Positions 9,491-18,250 of a stretch of 64,000 bases of DNA are shown in pieces. The notes beneath the pieces were generated by a model that did no database searches, was not told the origin of the DNA, and saw only the letters and a program-made list of their open reading frames with translations. The DNA is from Desulfuromonas thiophila (lineage in GTDB: Bacteria > Desulfobacterota > Desulfuromonadia > Desulfuromonadales > Desulfuromonadaceae): positions 1 to 64,000 of the forward strand of contig NZ_FNAQ01000011.1 of NCBI RefSeq assembly GCF_900101955.1, written 5' to 3'. Each line of letters starts with the position of its first letter. The first letter of the stretch is position 1. A program made the translations under genes and the position numbers.

Positions 9491-10647
9491 ACAGCGTTCT
9501 GTTTGTCGATGACAATCTTCATTTGCTGCAGGGGCTCAAGCGCGGTTTGCGGTCCCTGCGCGCACAGTGGGAGATGCATTTTGTCGCCAGTGGGCAGGCG
9601 GCGCTGGATTTTCTGGCGCAGCGCCCTGTCGATGTGGTGATCACCGACTACCGGATGCCGGGCATGTCCGGTTTTGAGCTGCTGAGCAGGATTCAGAAAG
9701 ACTATCCGGCGACAGTCCGTATTGTCCTGACCGGGCAACCGGATCGGGAGACCTATGGCGTGGCCATCGGCGTCTGCCATTATTTTCTCTGGAAACCCCT
9801 GGATATTGACAGGTTGAAACCCTTACTGGACCGACTGGCCGAATTGAATGGTCTGCTGGAAAACCCGGAATTGACACGCCATCTGCGCGGCTTGACAACC
9901 TTGCCGACCTTTCCGGAGGTGTACAACCAGCTTACGCAGCTGCTCGACAACCCCGAGGCCGACCGGCAGAAGCTCCTTCGGCTGATCAGTCATGATATCT
10001 CCCTCACGATGCAGATTCTGAAGATGGTCAATTCGGCATTTATCGGCCTTGTGCGCGAGATCAGCACGCTGGATGAAGCCATTCAGTACCTGGGGCTCAA
10101 TACGATCCGCAGCCTGGTTCTGGCGCATCATGTTTTCAATGTCAGCGTGGTTGACGCTGTCGAAGATGAATTACGGCAACTGTGGGAGCACAGCTGCACC
10201 ACGGCCTGGCTGGCGGAAGCGCTGGTTCGTGACAAGGGCGATGGCTGCCTGCAGGCCTATACCGCGTTTGCCGGCCTTCTACACGATCTTGGGAAACTGG
10301 TGCTGATTCATTGTCTGCCCGAGGTTCATCAGCAGGTCAACCGGCTGATGGCCGGGCAGGGCCTTTCCCGCACCCAGGCGGAACTGGAAATTCTTGGCTG
10401 CAGCCATGCGGCCATAGGTGCCTATCTTGCCCAGCTCTGGGGCTTGCCCCACTCTGTGGTTGAGGCGATTTACCTGCATCATCTGCCGGAAATCACCTCC
10501 GGCCAGAGCCTGTCAGAGATTGCCGAGGCAACCTGGCATGCCAACCGGATCAGCCGGGGAGATCACAGCCTGTCCCAGCGTGAATACCAGATGCTGCACC
10601 ACTATCCCGAAGTGAAAAAACGGCTGGAGACTCTGAGCCGAGACTGA
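9487..10647 (+). CDS. Response regulator with HDOD output domain
   Basis: 386 residues. The receiver (1-120) has DD at 8-9, phospho-acceptor D54 in VITDYRMPG and K103 in FLWKPL. The HDOD domain (about 140-340) contains LPTFPEVYNQLTQLL, ISLTMQILKMVNSAF and a later LLHDLGKLVL helix. HDOD proteins act in signalling, often in taxis or cyclic-di-GMP networks, but their chemistry is undefined. The start overlaps the kinase stop by ATGA and follows GAGGAAA, so kinase and regulator are almost certainly made together. Confidence 0.92.
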   Translation: MNSVLFVDDNLHLLQGLKRGLRSLRAQWEMHFVASGQAALDFLAQRPVDVVITDYRMPGMSGFELLSRIQKDYPATVRIVLTGQPDRETYGVAIGVCHYFLWKPLDIDRLKPLLDRLAELNGLLENPELTRHLRGLTTLPTFPEVYNQLTQLLDNPEADRQKLLRLISHDISLTMQILKMVNSAFIGLVREISTLDEAIQYLGLNTIRSLVLAHHVFNVSVVDAVEDELRQLWEHSCTTAWLAEALVRDKGDGCLQAYTAFAGLLHDLGKLVLIHCLPEVHQQVNRLMAGQGLSRTQAELEILGCSHAAIGAYLAQLWGLPHSVVEAIYLHHLPEITSGQSLSEIAEATWHANRISRGDHSLSQREYQMLHHYPEVKKRLETLSRD

Positions 10648-10720
10648 ATCACCCGGCTGCCGCCCGTTGTCGGCGGATTCTGCCGTAAAACAACACAGGC
10701 GACATAAAGGAGCGTGAAGA

Positions 10721-10825
10721 ATGAAAACAGCGATTGTAACCGACAAGGCGCCGGCCTGTGTCGAGGTGGTCGGTCTGCCGAAGGGTGCTCTGATTGAAAT
10801 CGAGTGGCTTGCCTGTCTGAACTGA
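10721..10825 (+). pseudogene. Miniature ridA remnant (internal deletion of a RidA/YjgF gene)
   Basis: A 34-codon frame with a proper AAGGAG site eight bases before the ATG. Its first 12 residues, MKTAIVTDKAPA, resemble the RidA N-terminus (E. coli TIATENAPA). The rest, CVEVVGLPKGALIEIE onward, resembles the RidA C-terminus (E. coli CVEVARLPKDVKIEIE). The central ~90 residues of a normal ~125-residue RidA are missing, with the join at an alanine-proline-alanine that both ends share. The arginine that normally precedes the C-terminal block, which binds substrate carboxylate, is lost. It is read as an in-frame deletion derivative, non-functional as a deaminase; a retained small peptide is not excluded. 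Confidence 0.7.
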
Positions 10826-10922
10826 TGGCCTGCGCTGACGGTTCTTTTGTGCGTGGCTCTGCCGCGGCCGCCGCAAACCGCTGTCAGGCTGTTGGAAAAC
10901 ATTTCTTTTGCAGCGGTTTTAC

Positions 10923-10956
10923 CGGCCGGTCACCTGCCTGACAGGCCGTTTTTTTT
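10923..10956 (+). terminator. Rho-independent terminator after the ridA remnant
   Basis: CGGCC and GTCA pair with TGAC and GGCCG around a six-base loop (one G/A mismatch), followed by eight T residues. It overlaps the last codons of the convergent NtrC-type gene, so it works only for plus-strand transcripts. Confidence 0.65.
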
Positions 10957-12258
10957 CAGTTTGCGGTACAGGGTCGCCTCGCTGATGCCGAGCAGGGCGG
11001 CGGCGGCGCGGCGGTTGCCATTGGTGCGGCGCAGGGCGTCCTGCAGGGCGGCGCGTTCGTTGGCCAGCAGCAGATTGTCGGTCGCTGCTGGCGTTTCTTC
11101 GCCGTACTGCAGCGGTGGCAGGTCCTTGCAGCGGATCACACCGTCAGACTGCAGGGCCAGGGCGTGGCTGAGCACGTTTTCCAGTTCGCGCACGTTGCCG
11201 GGCCAGTTGTAGCGCTGCAGGCAGGGCAGCACCGCCGCATCCAGCCGCACCGGCAGGCCACCGGCCAGTCGTGGCAGGAGCGCCTGACAGAGTTGCGGCA
11301 GATCTTCCAGCCGTTGCCGCAGCGGCGGCACCTGCAGCACGATGGCCGACAGCCGATAGTACAGGTCGTCACGGAAGCGGCCGTGGCGCACCTCGGCGGC
11401 CAGATCCTTGTTGGTGGCGGCGATGAGGCGGATGTCCACCGCCTCGGCCTGGCTGCTGCCCACCGGCCGCACCTGCCGCTGCTGCAGGCTGCGTAGCAGC
11501 TTGGCCTGCAATTCCAGCGGAAACTCACCCACCTCGTCGAGGAACAGACTGCCACCATTGGCGGCGCGGAACAGTCCCTGCTGGGCGCGGATGGCGCCGG
11601 TGAAGGCGCCCTGACTGTGACCGAACAGCTCGCTTTCGATGATCTGGCTGCTCAGCGTGGCGCAGTCCACCGGCACGAACGGCCCCTGCCGGCGGCGGCT
11701 GTGGGCATGCAGCGCCTGGGCCACCAGCTCCTTGCCGCTGCCGGTTTCACCGTGAATCAGTATGGTGGCATCGCTTTGCGCCACCCGCGCGATGCGCTCC
11801 TTCAAGTCCTGCATGGCCGGCGCCTGGCCGATCAGGGGGGGGAAGTCGAAGCCCGGCGCGGCCGGCGCCTGGTCGGCCTGTGGTGGCCGGTCGCGATAGA
11901 AGGGTTGCAGCTTGGCCAGCAGCTGCTGGGGAGCACAGGGTTTTTCCAGGAAATCGCGCGCCCCGCGCTGCATGGCCGCCACCGCCTCGCTGACGCCGCC
12001 ATGGCCGGTCAGCATGATGACGGGCAGCCCCGGATGAAAGGCCTGAATCTGTTCCAGCAGGCGCAGGCCATCGAGACCAGGCATGCACAGGTCGAGCAGC
12101 ACCAGATCGACCTGCTGGCGCGCCAGCAGATCCAGCACCTGGGTAGGATCGGCACAGGTCAGCAGCTGCAACGGTTCCTTGCGCAGGATGCGTTCGAGAG
12201 ATTTGAGCAGGACAGCGTCATCGTCGACGGCCAGCAGGCGAAAGGGGATGTGGGGCAC
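10930..12258 (-). CDS. NtrC-family sigma-54-dependent response regulator
   Basis: 442 residues. The receiver has phospho-acceptor D56 in LVLLDLCMPG. The AAA+ domain (about 150-375) has Walker A GETGSGKE, the sigma-54 contact loop GAFTGA (near residue 216) and GGSLFLDEVGE. The C-terminal Fis-type helix-turn-helix is NRRAAAALLGISEATLYRKL. I take the GTG start because AAGGAG lies five bases before it; an ATG ten codons upstream overlaps that site. No kinase gene is adjacent; a decayed kinase C-terminus lies at 18251-18372. Candidate targets include the -24/-12 promoters seen elsewhere in the window, which is inference. Confidence 0.94.
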   Translation of the reverse strand: MPHIPFRLLAVDDDAVLLKSLERILRKEPLQLLTCADPTQVLDLLARQQVDLVLLDLCMPGLDGLRLLEQIQAFHPGLPVIMLTGHGGVSEAVAAMQRGARDFLEKPCAPQQLLAKLQPFYRDRPPQADQAPAAPGFDFPPLIGQAPAMQDLKERIARVAQSDATILIHGETGSGKELVAQALHAHSRRRQGPFVPVDCATLSSQIIESELFGHSQGAFTGAIRAQQGLFRAANGGSLFLDEVGEFPLELQAKLLRSLQQRQVRPVGSSQAEAVDIRLIAATNKDLAAEVRHGRFRDDLYYRLSAIVLQVPPLRQRLEDLPQLCQALLPRLAGGLPVRLDAAVLPCLQRYNWPGNVRELENVLSHALALQSDGVIRCKDLPPLQYGEETPAATDNLLLANERAALQDALRRTNGNRRAAAALLGISEATLYRKLKKNGLSGR

Positions 12259-12458
12259 AGCAGCTCCTTGATGAAACGATGAACGCATCTGGCAGGATGG
12301 TGAAAATGTGCCATCCGGGGCTTTTGCAACGACGCAAGCCGAAAATGCGCTTTTTCGTCTTGCTCATAAAATCAATCATCGCTCCGTAATGAATTGATTC
12401 TTGTTTCTCAGCCCTGGGCTCTGGCGGCTGTTTTTGAACCGCCTGCCAGCGGTGCTGG

Positions 12459-13028
12459 TCAGCGCTGTCGAAGCCGGCCGCCGCACCAGTCGCGCTGGCG
12501 GCAGTCGGGGCAGACACTGTGAATAACCTGCAATGGCGCTGCTGCCGGCGGGACCACGTCCGCCGGTTCCAGCCACTGATTGCTGCCGGGTGGCCGCAGC
12601 CGGTTGCAGACGCTGCAGCGCACAAAAGGCTTTGCCGTAGCAGCGGCCGCCGTAGTCTGAAGGCGCAATGGGTGGGGCAGGGGGCGCAGTTCGAGCAGGC
12701 GATGGCGCATTTCCACCCGCCGGCGGTCGAGCCGGCGCAGCCACATGCGCATGTGGCGTTCGCACTCGGGGGTGTCGCAGCGGTAATCGCGCTGCAAGGG
12801 CGTGTCGGTCAGGCGGCAGAGCTTGAGCAGGGCCTCGTGGTACATGCGGGTGGCGTCGCCGGAGATGAAGCGGGTCAGCGGCTGGCCGATGAGGCTGTCG
12901 GGCCGCAGAGCGGTTTCAGCGCCACCGGCGGCGGCCGCTTCCTGCCAGCTGCCGCCGATGGTTTCGATGCGGTCGAGAACATCGATGACGATCAGGATGT
13001 CGTTGGCTTGTTCAGATACCGAGGTCAT
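12459..13028 (-). CDS. Small PAS-like protein with C-terminal zinc-ribbon-like cysteines
   Basis: 189 residues. The N-terminal two thirds (about 18-115) resemble a PAS-type sensor fold: WQE, then LIGQPLTRFISGDATRMYHE and a final RLLELRPLP strand. The C-terminus has two CxxC pairs, C138/C141 (CSVCNRLRPPGSNQW) and C173/C176 (VCPDC), fitting a zinc ribbon or other metal site. I recall the same PAS plus RVCxWC...CPxC layout in uncharacterised deltaproteobacterial proteins. Its start lies inside the last codons of the GGDEF-EAL gene (17-base overlap), so it is likely an accessory of that protein. No catalytic function is claimed. Confidence 0.75.
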   Translation of the reverse strand: MTSVSEQANDILIVIDVLDRIETIGGSWQEAAAAGGAETALRPDSLIGQPLTRFISGDATRMYHEALLKLCRLTDTPLQRDYRCDTPECERHMRMWLRRLDRRRVEMRHRLLELRPLPHPLRLQTTAAAATAKPFVRCSVCNRLRPPGSNQWLEPADVVPPAAAPLQVIHSVCPDCRQRDWCGGRLRQR

Positions 13029-15243
13029 GGGATTTGAGCTCCTTGAGCAGGGTCTGGCCATCGCAGGGGCGGTTGAACAGATAGCCCTGCAGGGCATCGA
13101 CACCGGCAGCCCGCAGCCAGTCGGCCTGATGGGGCTGTTCCACCCCTTCGGCCACCACGCCCAGCTGCATGGCCCGGCTCATGGCCAGCATGGCCTCGAT
13201 GACCACTTCGCTGGCGCGGTCTTTGCCGATGCCGGCGACAAAGGATTTGTCGAGCTTGATCAGATCAATGGGCAGATCGCGCAGCTGCAGCAGCGAGGCA
13301 TAGCCGGTGCCGAAATCGTCGAGCAGAATCCGGCAGCCGCAATCGCGCAGCTGGCCCAGGCTGTCGCGCATGCGCGCCATGTTGTCCATGGCGGCGGTTT
13401 CGGTAATTTCAAAATAACAGCGCTCGAATTGGACGCCTTGCTGGCGGGCGATCTGCTGCAGGCGCTCGACCATCTGGGCGTTCTGTATTTGCTGGGCCGA
13501 CAGGTTGACGCACAGGGGCAGATCGATGTCCGCATCGTCAAGTTGACGGGCAAAGAGGCAGATGGCGGCGAAGATGGCTTCACCCAAAGGCTCCATCAGG
13601 TGGTTTTTTTCCACCGCCAGAATGAAATCCTGCGTGTTGATGCCTTCCTGTTGCTGCTGGTGCAGGCGCAGCAGGGCTTCGAGGGCAAACAGCCGCTGTG
13701 CGTCGCGGCCACAGCGAATATGCTGAAAATGCATGTGGATGAAACGTTCCGGTTCTTCCAACACCCGCCAGACGAATTTCTTGTGATCATCGAGCAGCAG
13801 AAAGTGCGATTCCTCAGCCGGGTCGAACAGGCGCCAGCGGTTGCGGCCGGCTTCCTTGGCGCGGTACATGGCGGCATCGGCCCGGCGCAGCAAATCCTCC
13901 TGGGTCTGGCCGTGTTGCGGGTAGAAGGCGGCACCGATGGACGCCCCCAGATGGTGGCGGTGGTCATTGATCTCGAAGGGGTGCTGCAGTGTTTTGAGCA
14001 GCTGGCTGGTGACCTTGTTGAGGGGGTCGCGGTTGTGCAGCCGCGGCAGCAGCACGACGAACTCGTCGCCGCCGATACGCGCCACCAGATCGCTGTCACG
14101 CACGCAGGCGGTGATGCGCTGGGCCGCTTCCTTCAGCACCAGATCGCCCTCCTGATGACCAAAGCGGTCGTTGACCTCCTTGAACCGGTCCAGATCGATA
14201 AACAGCAGGCAGAAGCCGCTGGCGTCCTGGCTGCTGGCGCGGGCCAGCTGGTTACGCAGCGCCTGCTCCAGAAAACAGCGGTTCGGCAGCCCCGTCAGCG
14301 GATCATAGTACGCCAGCCGGTCAAGGGTTTGCTGCTGCTGCTTGCGGTCGCTGATGTCGCTGAAGGTGCCGACGTAGAACAGCTGCCGGGTCAGGGGTTC
14401 CTCAATCCGGCAGATCTGCAGCCATTGGGGATAGATTTCGCCGTTTTTGCGCCGGTTGTACAGCTCTCCGGCCCACCAGCCGTGGTGGCGCAGACTTTGC
14501 CACATCTTGTCGTAGAAGCTGCCGTCCTGCCGGCCGGAGTGCAGCAGGGTGGCGCTGTGGCCGCAGACCTCTTCAGCGCGATAGCCGGTGATTTCGCTGA
14601 AGGCGTGATTGATCCGCAGAATGATGCCGTTGCGGTCGGTGATCATCACCCCCTCGCGCAGCTGTTCCAGGGCGAATCGGGCCAGTTCGTCCGATTGCTC
14701 GGCAATGGCGGTCAGGCTCAGATCCTGAATCAGGGCCAGTAGCAGGTCGCTGTGCGGCAGATAGGCCAGCAGCAGCAGGAAGGGGGTGGCATCCTGTCGT
14801 TCCAGCAACAGCTTGATCACGGTGGCGGGGTTGTGGGGCGACTCGTTGAGTTGCCGGAGCACCGGCAGCAAGTGGTGCAGGGCCTTGCGCGACAGCAGGC
14901 TCTGCAATTTGGTACGCTCCAGCACCTCGGGCTGACGCTGAAAAAAGACGGCGGCTTTCTCGTTGCAGGCAACAATGTGGCCCTGCAGGTCCAGTTGCAG
15001 CTGCGCCAGCGGTGCCCGTTGAAAGGCTTCTTCCAGCAGGCGCAGGCGTTGCCGGTCGTTTTGCTGATCGTAGCGCAGGTCCACCAACTCGTCCTCGAGC
15101 TGGCCGATCTGACGGTTCTGGCGGGCCAGCTGCTGCTGCAGGGTTTCGATCAGCTGGTTGAGCTGGGCGATCTCGTCCTGTCGCTGGCGTCCTTCGGTTT
15201 CCGCCCCCGTCGGTTCCTGGGCCTCGGTGCTGAATTCAGGCAT
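13012..15243 (-). CDS. PAS-GGDEF-EAL cyclic-di-GMP signalling protein
   Basis: 743 residues. An N-terminal coiled coil (about 20-75) is followed by two PAS regions; the second is clear (LREGVMITDRNGIILRINHAF). The GGDEF domain has YYDPLTGLPNR and the intact active site RIGGDEFV. The EAL domain has EALLR, CVNLSAQQ, FEITETA, LLDDFGTGYASL, IKLDKSFV and VVAEGVE, so both catalytic signatures are complete and the protein could make or degrade cyclic-di-GMP. No membrane segment is seen. Its ATG overlaps the end of the CheB-CheR gene by eight bases and lacks a strong ribosome binding site, so coupled translation is likely. Confidence 0.93.
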   Translation of the reverse strand: MPEFSTEAQEPTGAETEGRQRQDEIAQLNQLIETLQQQLARQNRQIGQLEDELVDLRYDQQNDRQRLRLLEEAFQRAPLAQLQLDLQGHIVACNEKAAVFFQRQPEVLERTKLQSLLSRKALHHLLPVLRQLNESPHNPATVIKLLLERQDATPFLLLLAYLPHSDLLLALIQDLSLTAIAEQSDELARFALEQLREGVMITDRNGIILRINHAFSEITGYRAEEVCGHSATLLHSGRQDGSFYDKMWQSLRHHGWWAGELYNRRKNGEIYPQWLQICRIEEPLTRQLFYVGTFSDISDRKQQQQTLDRLAYYDPLTGLPNRCFLEQALRNQLARASSQDASGFCLLFIDLDRFKEVNDRFGHQEGDLVLKEAAQRITACVRDSDLVARIGGDEFVVLLPRLHNRDPLNKVTSQLLKTLQHPFEINDHRHHLGASIGAAFYPQHGQTQEDLLRRADAAMYRAKEAGRNRWRLFDPAEESHFLLLDDHKKFVWRVLEEPERFIHMHFQHIRCGRDAQRLFALEALLRLHQQQQEGINTQDFILAVEKNHLMEPLGEAIFAAICLFARQLDDADIDLPLCVNLSAQQIQNAQMVERLQQIARQQGVQFERCYFEITETAAMDNMARMRDSLGQLRDCGCRILLDDFGTGYASLLQLRDLPIDLIKLDKSFVAGIGKDRASEVVIEAMLAMSRAMQLGVVAEGVEQPHQADWLRAAGVDALQGYLFNRPCDGQTLLKELKSHDLGI

Positions 15244-18130
15244 GGAAGCTGACCGTTGCCGGGTTGAACAGGGCGATAAAGCCTGCCTGGCGGATGGCCG
15301 ATTCCAGCGGGTAGACGCAGACGGCGACCATGAAGCGGCGGTTGTCACGGTGCAGTGCCGTGACCGTGCGCCACTGGCCAATGACATTGCCCTGGCTTTC
15401 GCCGCGCAAAAAGGCCTTGAGATAGGTGTCATGCTGGCTGCGGTAGGGCTCGGGCATCAGCCGGTCGATGTTCTGGCCGAGCAGGTCGGGGCGTTCGTAG
15501 GCAAACATTTGGCAGAAGCTGTCGTTGACAAAACGGATCAGACCCTGGCTGTCGCAGCTGACCAGGGCATGGGGGCAGTGCTGATTGAAAATCTGCAGCC
15601 AGCTGCCCGGATCAGCACAGATGCAGGCGCCTTCCATGGTTTTGCCGGGCGGTTCGAAAAACATCATCACGCCCACCACCGGATCGCCATCGGCCTTGTA
15701 GGGCACCAGCCGCAGCTGCAGGGGGGTTGATTCCAGCTGCAGCGGCAGACAGGTCTCGCTCTCCTGTTCGATGACGGCCAGCAGTTCCTGGCGCAGATGG
15801 GGAATATCGACGGCATAACCCATGCTGGTGACCGTCTGGCGCAGATCCTCCGGACCAAGCCCGAACAGTTCGGCGGCCTTGCGGGTATAACGCTGCAGGC
15901 GCAGGCGGTTATCCAGAAACAGGATGGCGGCGTCAACACTCAGCAGCATTTTTTCCAGATCGTTGTTGACCTGTTCGAGCTCGAAGGACTTGATTTCGAG
16001 CTCCTGATTGACGGTGGAGATTTCCTCGTTGGTGGATTGCAGCTCTTCGTTGGCGGTCTGCAACTCCTCGTTGGCCGATTGCAACTCCTCGTTGGCTGAC
16101 TGCAATTCTTCGTTGGTCGATTGCAACTCCTCGTTGGTGGTTTCCAGATCCTGAATCGAGCTTTGCAGCCGATCGCGGAACATGGCGACTTCCTGGGTCA
16201 GCTGTTCATGGCTGAGGGCGGCGCTGTCACCGGCCAGGCTTCCGGCAAGACGCTGCACCTGGCTATCGAGGTCCACATCGATAAACGCCAGCACGAACAG
16301 ATCGTCATGTTGGGAGCTGTCCAGCTGTTGCACCCGCAGGAACAGCGAGCAGGGTCGTTCCGGCCGCTGATAGAACAGGGCCTGACTGGCGGCGCGGCCC
16401 TCGCGCTTGGCCCGTTGCAGCAGCGAGCGCACATCGATTTTCAGATCATCCCGCGCCAGATTGAAGACGCTGGTATCGATGCGGCCCTGGGGAAAGGTCA
16501 GATAGTCAGACACCTGACCGCGAATGTGCAGAATGTGGCCCTGGGAATCGACCACCAGCGCCGCCGGCACCATCTTGTCGAGCAGCAACTGCTCCAGCAG
16601 CAGTTCCAGCGAAGGCTCGCTTTCATCCGCCAGCAGGGCGGGTTCGGTGCTGTTGAGGCTCTGCATCAGGCGGTTGGCGCTGCTGATATGGTCGGCGCGC
16701 TGACTGGCGGCAATGGTGCGGCGGCGGAAGATCTGGCAGTGTTTATCGCGTTGTTCAAACAGTTCGGCCGCGATGTTGCTGGCCGATTCCGATTTGCCCA
16801 GAAACAGATGCGACTGGGGCTTGAGGGCAAAGTGAAAGGTTTGCAGAATCTTCTGCTGGGTTTCCAGGTTGAAATAGATCAGCACGTTGCGACAGCTGAT
16901 CAGGTCGAGATGGGAGAATGGCGGGTCCATGATCAGGTTCTGGCGGGCGAAGACCACCTGGTCGCGGATGCGCTTGCTGATGTGGTACTGGCCATCCTTT
17001 TCCTGGAAATAATGTTTGAGAATCTCGCTGTCGACATCCTTGATCTGATTGGTGGAATAGATTCCGCGTCGCGCCAGGCTCAGGGCGTGTTCATCAATAT
17101 CGGTGGCAAAAAGCTGCAGGTTCAGTTCCTTGCGCGTCCGTGCGGCAGCCTGCTGCAGCAGAATGCAGATGGAATAGGCCTCTTCGCCGTTGGCGCAGCC
17201 CGGCACCCAAACGCGCAGGCTGCCGTGGGCTTCGCAGCGATCGACCATTTCGTCGATGATTTCGGCCAGGGCGGCGAAGGCGTCCGGATCGCGGAAGAAG
17301 GCGGTTACCGAAATCAGCATGTCCTTGAACAGCTCTTCCACCTCGGTCGATGACGCCATCAGCAGGGTGACATAGTCATCCAGGGTAATCAGTTTGTGAA
17401 CCGCCATGCGGCGCTGGATACGGCGCTGCACGGTCTTGAGCTTGTAACCGCTGAAGTCGTAGCCGGTCTGATCGAGCAGCCGCTGAAAAATTTTTTCCAG
17501 ATTGGAACGCATCTTCGGGGTTGACAGGGTTTCCCTGTGCTTGCCGTTGAGGCGGATGAACTGGCGGATTTCACGGGCAATGTCGCGTGGTGACAGCACC
17601 AGGTCGACAAAACCGGTTTCACGCGCGGCGCGCGGCATGCCGCTGTATTTGGCGCTGGTTTCGTCCTGCGCCAGGGTGATGCCGCCAGCGGCCTTGATGG
17701 CGATCATGCCCTGGGCACCGTCACTGCCGGTACCCGACAGAATGACGCCGATGGCCTTTTCGGCCACGTCACTGGCCATGCTGGTGAACAGGTCGGTGAT
17801 GGAAGGCTTGGGGCCGACCACGGCCGCCGGGGTCAGGCAGATGCTCTGGTCGCGCACACTGGCGTTATGGCCCGGCGCGATCAGATAGATATTGCCGGGC
17901 CGCGGCACGGTGTCCTGCTCCACCAGCGTGATGGGCAGATGGGTGATGCGCGACAGCAGATCCTGCAAAATGGTGGGATGCTTGGGGTCAAGATGCTGGG
18001 CGATGATATAGATGGCGTCGTTGGCATCGTTGAGTTCAGCCAGCAGTTCCTTGAGGGCATCGAGGCCGCCAGCCGAGGCGCCGATGCCAATCCAGTAAGG
18101 GTCCAGTTCCGCTGGGGAGGGAGAGGTCAT
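15236..18130 (-). CDS. CheB-CheR fusion with coiled coil and PAS domains
   Basis: 964 residues. The N-terminal CheB methylesterase domain (about 10-190, no receiver) has the nucleophile motif GIGASAGG, then QHLDP and GTGSDGAQGM, the Ser-His-Asp set. The CheR methyltransferase domain (about 215-470) has FFRDPDAF, VWVPGCANGEEAYS and ISCRNVLIYF. A heptad-repeat coiled coil (about 660-725) with repeated LQSTNEE/LQSANEE units leads to two PAS regions. Such fusions pair chemoreceptor-modifying activities with sensing, and many sit upstream of GGDEF proteins or kinases. Start chosen at the ATG with upstream GGAG; a longer frame would add 32 unlikely residues. Confidence 0.93.
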   Translation of the reverse strand: MTSPSPAELDPYWIGIGASAGGLDALKELLAELNDANDAIYIIAQHLDPKHPTILQDLLSRITHLPITLVEQDTVPRPGNIYLIAPGHNASVRDQSICLTPAAVVGPKPSITDLFTSMASDVAEKAIGVILSGTGSDGAQGMIAIKAAGGITLAQDETSAKYSGMPRAARETGFVDLVLSPRDIAREIRQFIRLNGKHRETLSTPKMRSNLEKIFQRLLDQTGYDFSGYKLKTVQRRIQRRMAVHKLITLDDYVTLLMASSTEVEELFKDMLISVTAFFRDPDAFAALAEIIDEMVDRCEAHGSLRVWVPGCANGEEAYSICILLQQAAARTRKELNLQLFATDIDEHALSLARRGIYSTNQIKDVDSEILKHYFQEKDGQYHISKRIRDQVVFARQNLIMDPPFSHLDLISCRNVLIYFNLETQQKILQTFHFALKPQSHLFLGKSESASNIAAELFEQRDKHCQIFRRRTIAASQRADHISSANRLMQSLNSTEPALLADESEPSLELLLEQLLLDKMVPAALVVDSQGHILHIRGQVSDYLTFPQGRIDTSVFNLARDDLKIDVRSLLQRAKREGRAASQALFYQRPERPCSLFLRVQQLDSSQHDDLFVLAFIDVDLDSQVQRLAGSLAGDSAALSHEQLTQEVAMFRDRLQSSIQDLETTNEELQSTNEELQSANEELQSANEELQTANEELQSTNEEISTVNQELEIKSFELEQVNNDLEKMLLSVDAAILFLDNRLRLQRYTRKAAELFGLGPEDLRQTVTSMGYAVDIPHLRQELLAVIEQESETCLPLQLESTPLQLRLVPYKADGDPVVGVMMFFEPPGKTMEGACICADPGSWLQIFNQHCPHALVSCDSQGLIRFVNDSFCQMFAYERPDLLGQNIDRLMPEPYRSQHDTYLKAFLRGESQGNVIGQWRTVTALHRDNRRFMVAVCVYPLESAIRQAGFIALFNPATVSFHA
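16023..16146 (-). repeat. Coding 21-base tandem repeat (six units)
   Basis: Six imperfect 21-base units, each encoding a heptad such as LQSTNEE, LQSANEE or LQTANEE within the CheB-CheR-PAS protein. They form a regular coiled coil. Copy number could change in frame by slippage. Confidence 0.8.
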
Positions 18131-18198
18131 CGAGTCAGGCTCCAGAGAGAAAACACCACGGGGGCGAGAAAGGCGGCCAGGGAGAAACGTTCGCCGTG

Positions 18199-18226
18199 AG
18201 TTTAGCCGATGAGGGATAAAAGCCAA
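18199..18226 (-). promoter_or_regulatory. Possible sigma-70 promoter of the CheB-CheR operon
   Basis: On the minus strand TTGGCT and TAAACT are separated by 16 bases, four of six matches each. It lies about 70 bases upstream of the start codon and downstream of the kinase remnant. Confidence 0.35.
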
Positions 18227-18250
18227 CGGAAAAGATGCTTTTTAATCCGG

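Noticed and set aside
12275-12330. A TGGCAC on the minus strand upstream of the NtrC-type gene considered as a -24 box
   Set aside because: No TTGC or even GC at the required ten-base distance.
16023-16146. Regular 21-base repeats considered as a CRISPR-like array
   Set aside because: Units are contiguous without spacers and encode coiled-coil heptads in frame with the CheB-CheR protein.
12802-17353. Long open frames on the plus strand opposite the signalling operon (12802-14742 and 16121-17353)
   Set aside because: They are antisense shadows of GC-rich genes; the opposite strand holds complete domain signatures and the plus frames show no family features.
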